Below, one piece after another: positions 5,715-9,588 of a DNA stretch of 9,588 bases. Origin of the DNA: CAYSRJ01 sp964525675 (GTDB taxonomy: Bacteria; Spirochaetota; B62-G9; DRHN01); NCBI GenBank assembly GCA_964525675.1, contig CAZGJW010000115.1:1-9588 (forward strand), given 5' to 3'. A program made the translations under genes and the position numbers. Within the stretch, counting starts at the first letter, position 1. Every line of letters starts with the position of its first letter. The notes below the pieces were generated by a model. That model saw only the letters and a list, made by a program, of their open reading frames with translations, did not search any database and had not been told where the DNA came from.

Positions 5715-5746
5715 TATAATAAATTCTGGTACAAAATCCCAGAATT
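5715..5746 (+). promoter_or_regulatory. pyrB promoter -10 box with inverted repeat across the start site
   Basis: A perfect TATAAT (5715-5720) is followed immediately by an 8-bp perfect inverted repeat, AATTCTGG (5722-5729) and CCAGAATT (5739-5746), separated by 9 nt. Transcription would start inside the left arm, near 5727, leaving about 80 nt before the pyrB ATG. No good -35 hexamer is found at 15-19 nt spacing, so the promoter may be weak or need an activator. The repeat could be an operator or an RNA hairpin at the 5' end of the message. No terminator lies between here and pyrB, so regulation would differ from that of pyrE. Confidence 0.45.
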
Positions 5747-5808
5747 CTAATCGATAAAACCATAACGCAATCAAACGTGCCGTGTGTACGGTCAGAAGGG
5801 AGGGGTAT

Positions 5809-6750
5809 ATGGATTTCAAGGGAAGAAGTATCATTTCAATCCGGGATATGCAAAAGCAGGATCTCCTGTTCATCAGTGAAACCGCATCTCGGGTAAAACA
5901 GGGCAGTTTTCGAGACTGTCTGCAGGGCAGGGTGCTCTCAACGCTCTTTTTCGAACCCAGCACGAGAACGCGCCTGTCGTTTGAATCGGCGATGCGGTAC
6001 ATGGGAGGTGATGTCGTAGGCTTTGCTACTGCAGATGTTTCTTCAGTGAAAAAAGGTGAATCGCTTGCGGACACGATCAAGACCGTATCCGGATACTGTG
6101 ATGTAATCGTGATCCGGCATCCTGTTGAGGGTGCAGCGAGGCTCGCATCGGAGGTTGCGGATGTACCGGTCATTAATGCGGGGGACGGTGCAAATCAGCA
6201 CCCGACACAGACATTTCTCGATCTCTTCACCATGAGAGAGCTGTTTTCAGATCTCTCGGGAATAAAGGTCGGCTTTGTGGGAGATCTCAAATACGGACGG
6301 ACGGTTCATTCGCTTTCCTACGCGCTCTCTTTGTTTCAAACCAGCCTCTGGTTTATATCACCTGAAATTTTACGAACGCCGGACGATCTAGTCGACGAGA
6401 TCAAAGAGAACGGCTCCAGGATCCGGGAGCTTGAGGAACTGGAAGATATAAAGGAAAAACTCGATGTTCTCTACGTAACCAGGATACAGAAGGAGAGATT
6501 CGGTGATATGCAGGAGTATGAAAAGGTTGCGGGATACTACAGGATAACGGAAGATGTTATACAAACTCTCGGCAGTAACATAAAGATCATGCACCCTCTC
6601 CCGCGGGTTGATGAAATAGCACCCTCCGTTGATTCTCTTGACAATGCAATTTATTTCAGGCAGGCACATAACGGCATTCCGGTCAGACAGGCCGTGCTCG
6701 GGCTTGTCACCGGATCCATACAGCAGAAAAACGGAGGGGAGAGCACATGA
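5809..6750 (+). CDS. pyrB: Aspartate carbamoyltransferase catalytic chain
   Basis: A 313-residue PyrB that condenses carbamoyl phosphate and aspartate to N-carbamoyl-aspartate, the committed step of pyrimidine synthesis. Present are the carbamoyl-phosphate motif F-F-E-P-S-T-R-T-R (47-55), the mobile loop K-K-G-E-S-L-A-D-T-I (81-90), which reaches the neighbouring subunit's active site, G-D-G-A-N-Q-H-P-T-Q (125-134), the aspartate-binding TRIQKERF (224-231) and the C-terminal H-P-L-P-R-V-D-E-I (262-270). Length is normal for the E. coli-type catalytic chain. The ATG at 5809 is chosen over a GTG at 5782 because a strong SD (GGAGG, 5799-5803) lies 5 nt upstream. The stop overlaps the pyrI start (ATGA, 6747-6750), indicating translational coupling and joint assembly of the holoenzyme. 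Confidence 0.97.
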   Translation: MDFKGRSIISIRDMQKQDLLFISETASRVKQGSFRDCLQGRVLSTLFFEPSTRTRLSFESAMRYMGGDVVGFATADVSSVKKGESLADTIKTVSGYCDVIVIRHPVEGAARLASEVADVPVINAGDGANQHPTQTFLDLFTMRELFSDLSGIKVGFVGDLKYGRTVHSLSYALSLFQTSLWFISPEILRTPDDLVDEIKENGSRIRELEELEDIKEKLDVLYVTRIQKERFGDMQEYEKVAGYYRITEDVIQTLGSNIKIMHPLPRVDEIAPSVDSLDNAIYFRQAHNGIPVRQAVLGLVTGSIQQKNGGEST

Positions 6751-7193
6751 AAACCTACAAGGTCTATTCAATCAGTGACGGAACTGTTATTGATCATATT
6801 CCGAGCACGAGGGCATTGAAAGTCATAGAGATACTCGGCCTTGAAAACAAGGGTATACTTACCATCGGTATTGGATTCTCGAGTCAGAAATTCGGAAAGA
6901 AGGATATTATCAAGATAGAACACAAATACCTCATGAAGGATGAAACCGATAAAATATCCCTCATAGCACCGCAGGCAACCATAAACATAATCAGAGAAGG
7001 AAAACTGGTGGAAAAACGTAAGATAGAGCTCCCTGACGAGTACAGGGGCATTGTTCGATGTCCCAATCCGAATTGCATCACCAACAGAGAGGATATTGAA
7101 ACCTGCTTTACAATCCGTACAAAAGACCCGCTTGTGTTGAGGTGCAGATACTGTGAGAGGATCTTGAAATCCGGTGATGTGGAAATAATATGA
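6747..7193 (+). CDS. pyrI: Aspartate carbamoyltransferase regulatory chain
   Basis: A 148-residue PyrI, the allosteric subunit of the PyrB6-PyrI6 holoenzyme. In the known family it binds CTP/UTP (inhibitors) and ATP (activator) in the N-terminal domain and holds a structural zinc in the C-terminal domain. The nucleotide-binding region DGTVIDHIPS (11-20) and KKDIIKIEHK (51-60) match E. coli residues that contact effectors, including Asp16/His17 and Lys56. APQATINII (74-82) is conserved. Zinc ligands are C105, C110, C133 and C136 (CPNPNC...CRYC). A GGAGG at 6733-6737 lies 9 nt upstream of the ATG, and the gene overlaps pyrB by 4 nt and the next gene by 4 nt. All key residues I can compare are present, so feedback control of ATCase activity is likely retained. 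Confidence 0.97.
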   Translation: MKTYKVYSISDGTVIDHIPSTRALKVIEILGLENKGILTIGIGFSSQKFGKKDIIKIEHKYLMKDETDKISLIAPQATINIIREGKLVEKRKIELPDEYRGIVRCPNPNCITNREDIETCFTIRTKDPLVLRCRYCERILKSGDVEII

Positions 7194-9028
7194 GCCTCTC
7201 GATTGATTTTTTAGGTGTGCGGCTGCGAAACAGGGCGGTGCTGGCCTCAGGCATACTCGGCGTTTCACTCGCCTCGTTGAAAAAGGTGTATGAATGCGGT
7301 GCAGGTCTTGTAACCACCAAGTCAGTCGGACCGAAAAAACGGGCGGGGCACCGCGCACCTGTCGTGTTCGACTGGGGTGGGGGGCTCGTGAATGCGGTTG
7401 GTCTTTCGAATCCCGGTATCGACGAATTCGTTTCCCGGTTTGATGAAAACAAGGTCACTTTCCCCCTCATTATTTCTCTGTTCGGTGAGCATTCCGATGA
7501 TTTTTCCGAAATTGCTCAAAGGCTCGCCAGGCTGAAATGCGCCTTTTTAGAGCTCAACCTTTCATGCCCAAATGTACTTGACGAATTCGGCTCTCCCTTT
7601 TCTTACTCACCTGTTCATACAGCACGAATCACAGAAAAGGTAAAGGCCGCTACGAAAAAACCGGTTATTGTCAAACTGAGCGCAAATACACCTGAGCTTC
7701 AGGCGGTTGCCCGCAGCGCGGAGGATGCAGGGGCTGATGCCCTGTGCATCATGAATACTGTCGGACCCGGAATGGTGATCGATATTCATACGGGCGCGCC
7801 GGTACTGGCTAACGGATCGGGCGGCCTGTCCGGTGATGCTATCCTCCCGCTTACCGTACGGAGTATATATGAGGTGTACAGAACAGTGCACATTCCTATT
7901 ATTGCAACAGGTGGTATCGCCGATGTGAACGGCGCACTACAGGTCATTATGGCCGGGGCGGTACTGTTCGGTATTGGGAGTGGTGTATATACCGAAGGCC
8001 TTTCGATCTTCAAAACCGTAAACGGAGCTCTTGAGCTCTTTATGAAGAAAAACGGCATTAAAACCCTGGATGAGCTCGTCGGTCGAACGCACAGAAAAAA
8101 GAAATTTACCTTTCTTCAAGCGGAAACCCCAAAAAAAAGGCCGCTTTTCACCGTGATGCCTGTCGGCCGTATTCAACAGGCATCGGATGCCGGGGTACGG
8201 ACACTTTTTTTCTACCTCGGGTCAGAACAATCTGATGAATCGCATAACATTGTTACCGTAAAAGGACAAAAGGTCGGACATGGTGCCACCAAATCTGGAT
8301 CCATCGGCCCGCTGCCCGGACAGTTTTACATGCTCTGGCTTCCCGGTATCGATCAAAAACCCTTTTCAGTATCGTTTTTTGATGGCGAGTCACTCGGGTT
8401 TTCACTGATTCAGCGCGGACCCTTTTCACGTGCTCTCTTTAAAGCACAAAAGGGGGACCCGGTGGGCCTGCTCGGACCGCTCGGCAGTGGTTTTGACCTG
8501 CAACATGACCGCTATATTCTGGCGGGGGGTGGAATCGGGTGCTCGCCTCTAGTGTTTGCAGCGATACGCCTCTTTCAAATGGGAAAACACTTTGTGTTTG
8601 TTGCCGGGGGAAAATCCACAGAATCCCTGGACTGGATTGAGACCATTTTTCAGCAGACCGGGACACCTGCCGGTGATAACATCAAATACTGTACCGAAAA
8701 CGGAACACTCGGGTTAAGAGGGCTGATCACGGAACACCTTGAAGAAATAATCGAGGAATCCAATCCTTCATACGCGCTCGTCTGCGGGCCGGAGCTTTTT
8801 ATCAAAAAGGCACGTGATATTTTCAGGACGCGGGGGATCAAAGGACAGGCCGGTATCGAACGGCTGATGAAGTGCGGCATCGGAATCTGCGGAAGCTGTT
8901 CGATGGATTCAACGGGAGATCGTGTATGCGTAGAGGGACCGGTTTTCACCTTCGAGGCTCTCGATGCGCTTGAAGAATTCAGCATGTACCGGAGAGACAG
9001 CAGCGGAACCGTTGTAAAGGATGTTTAG
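7190..9028 (+). CDS. pyrDK: Fused class 1B dihydroorotate dehydrogenase: PyrD catalytic + PyrK electron-transfer domains
   Basis: One uninterrupted 612-residue ORF joins two proteins that are usually separate. Residues 1-~302 are PyrD, the FMN dihydroorotate dehydrogenase: TTKSVGP (42-48, flavin Lys44), NAVGLSNPG (68-76), and NLSCPNV (123-129) with catalytic base Cys126, which marks class 1 enzymes, then ATGGI (239-243). A Lys-rich linker near 303-317 leads to PyrK (about 318-605): FAD-binding KPFSV (390-394, usually RPFS), NAD-binding GGGIGCSPL (446-454), VCGPE (531-535), and the [2Fe-2S] ligands C562, C567, C570 and C580. The class 1B complex passes electrons from dihydroorotate via FMN, the cluster and FAD to NAD+, so the fusion would work alone or as an oligomer in the cytosol. 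The start overlaps pyrI (ATGA, 7190-7193) with only a weak SD, implying translational coupling. Confidence 0.93.
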   Translation: MSLSIDFLGVRLRNRAVLASGILGVSLASLKKVYECGAGLVTTKSVGPKKRAGHRAPVVFDWGGGLVNAVGLSNPGIDEFVSRFDENKVTFPLIISLFGEHSDDFSEIAQRLARLKCAFLELNLSCPNVLDEFGSPFSYSPVHTARITEKVKAATKKPVIVKLSANTPELQAVARSAEDAGADALCIMNTVGPGMVIDIHTGAPVLANGSGGLSGDAILPLTVRSIYEVYRTVHIPIIATGGIADVNGALQVIMAGAVLFGIGSGVYTEGLSIFKTVNGALELFMKKNGIKTLDELVGRTHRKKKFTFLQAETPKKRPLFTVMPVGRIQQASDAGVRTLFFYLGSEQSDESHNIVTVKGQKVGHGATKSGSIGPLPGQFYMLWLPGIDQKPFSVSFFDGESLGFSLIQRGPFSRALFKAQKGDPVGLLGPLGSGFDLQHDRYILAGGGIGCSPLVFAAIRLFQMGKHFVFVAGGKSTESLDWIETIFQQTGTPAGDNIKYCTENGTLGLRGLITEHLEEIIEESNPSYALVCGPELFIKKARDIFRTRGIKGQAGIERLMKCGIGICGSCSMDSTGDRVCVEGPVFTFEALDALEEFSMYRRDSSGTVVKDV

Positions 9029-9588
9029 ATGATTCTGATGAAAGACATCAATGTTCCGGAAAGAGGCCGATGGGTAAGACGGGATGTTCTTGTGTCCGGG
9101 GAAATATATTCGGCGATAGAGGGCCCGGGAAGTATATCGGAATTTGTGAATGCAGAAATAATTCAGGGGCAGGTTGGAGGCCGAAAGCGGTATCTTGTAC
9201 CGGGTGCTGTTGATCCGCATGTTCATGTGCGGGAACCCGGTTTTTCGTATAAAGAGGATTGGGAAACATGTTCCAAGGCCGCTCTGCGGGGCGGATTTTC
9301 GATGATATACGATATGCCCAACAACAAAAAACCGGTTGTCGATACAGCTTCTCTTCGTGAAAAGAAAAATATAGCCCTTGAAAAAAGTCTCGTCGAATTC
9401 GGGCTGTATATCGCGCTTACCGAGCAGAATGCGGGATCAATCGGTATTCTTTCTTCATCTCCCGGGATATGCGGTGTTAAAGTCTATGCAGCACAAACAA
9501 CAGGAGATATACTTGTCGAGTCAGAAGAGGCATTCGTGCATGCATTCAGCCAGCCCAAGCCGGTGCTCGTGCACACGGGTGGGGCAGA
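9029..9588 (+). CDS. pyrC: Dihydroorotase (class I type), 5' part
   Basis: Incomplete: 186 codons run off the window end with no stop. PyrC cyclises N-carbamoyl-aspartate to dihydroorotate in an amidohydrolase fold. D-P-H-V-H-V-R-E-P-G (62-71) gives the metal-binding His64/His66 and substrate-binding Arg68. KEDWETCSKAALRGGF (75-90) and DMPNN (95-99) are typical of class I dihydroorotases. GVKVY (149-153) places Lys151 at the carboxylated bridging lysine. VLVHTGGA (179-186) supplies the next metal His (182), although HT-G-G replaces the common HAED/HAEN context. The ATG at 9029 directly follows the pyrDK stop (TAGATG) and has AAAGGA (9016-9021) 7 nt upstream; an ATG at 9038 is a second possible start. 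It belongs to the pyrB-pyrI-pyrDK transcript. Confidence 0.93.
   Translation, partial: MILMKDINVPERGRWVRRDVLVSGEIYSAIEGPGSISEFVNAEIIQGQVGGRKRYLVPGAVDPHVHVREPGFSYKEDWETCSKAALRGGFSMIYDMPNNKKPVVDTASLREKKNIALEKSLVEFGLYIALTEQNAGSIGILSSSPGICGVKVYAAQTTGDILVESEEAFVHAFSQPKPVLVHTGGA

Noticed and set aside
5661..6173. Long minus-strand open frames, such as this one and those opposite 2153-2902 and 6768-7358.
   Set aside because: They lie antisense to well-identified genes, lack recognisable domains and SD sites, and mirror codon bias of the + strand genes.

Overview
This 9.6 kb window is a chromosomal, bacterial-looking stretch with every supported gene on the + strand. Its core is a de novo pyrimidine biosynthesis cluster. 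By eye the base composition is moderate and fairly even. Genes are tightly packed, with Shine-Dalgarno (SD) sites and sigma70-type promoters. I see no rRNA, tRNA, transposase, integrase or CRISPR repeats. I cannot name the organism. The mix of a PyrB/PyrI aspartate carbamoyltransferase, a class 1B dihydroorotate dehydrogenase with PyrD and PyrK fused, and a divergent thymidylate synthase does not point to a standard model lineage. A poorly sampled anaerobic bacterial group is a reasonable guess.

Layout. Positions 1-122 are the tail of an unidentified gene. A promoter candidate then leads into a small hypothetical gene (184-465) and a STAS-domain anti-anti-sigma-like gene (504-872). After a short tandem repeat comes a class I SAM methyltransferase with a Cys-rich N-terminus (983-1801). 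A strong promoter precedes a divergent thymidylate synthase-family gene (1937-2857). Another promoter precedes a Raf-kinase-inhibitor-like (PEBP) protein with an optional signal peptide (3054-3608). A carbamoyltransferase related to ornithine carbamoyltransferase, but with altered ornithine-site residues, follows (3743-4744).

The pyr region starts at 4759 with a near-consensus promoter. Under 60 nt downstream is a strong intrinsic terminator, and a 28-codon leader ORF runs right through that terminator. The arrangement resembles the UTP-sensitive pyrBI attenuator of enteric bacteria and sits directly upstream of pyrE (4951-5532). A second regulatory region (about 5630-5808) has a weak terminator, a TATAAT box and an 8-bp inverted repeat across the likely transcription start. 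It precedes the tightly coupled run pyrB-pyrI-pyrDK-pyrC, with 4-nt overlaps at the first two junctions and TAGATG at the third; pyrC runs off the window end.

Together the genes cover carbamoyl-aspartate formation with its allosteric subunit (PyrBI), ring closure (PyrC), oxidation to orotate (PyrDK) and transfer to PRPP (PyrE). Carbamoyl-phosphate synthetase and OMP decarboxylase are not in the window. The thymidylate synthase-like gene would act later, making dTMP, while the ornithine carbamoyltransferase-like enzyme would share the carbamoyl phosphate pool. The points most worth a second look are the leader-ORF attenuator, the altered carbamoyltransferase active site, the PyrD-PyrK fusion and the divergent thymidylate synthase.
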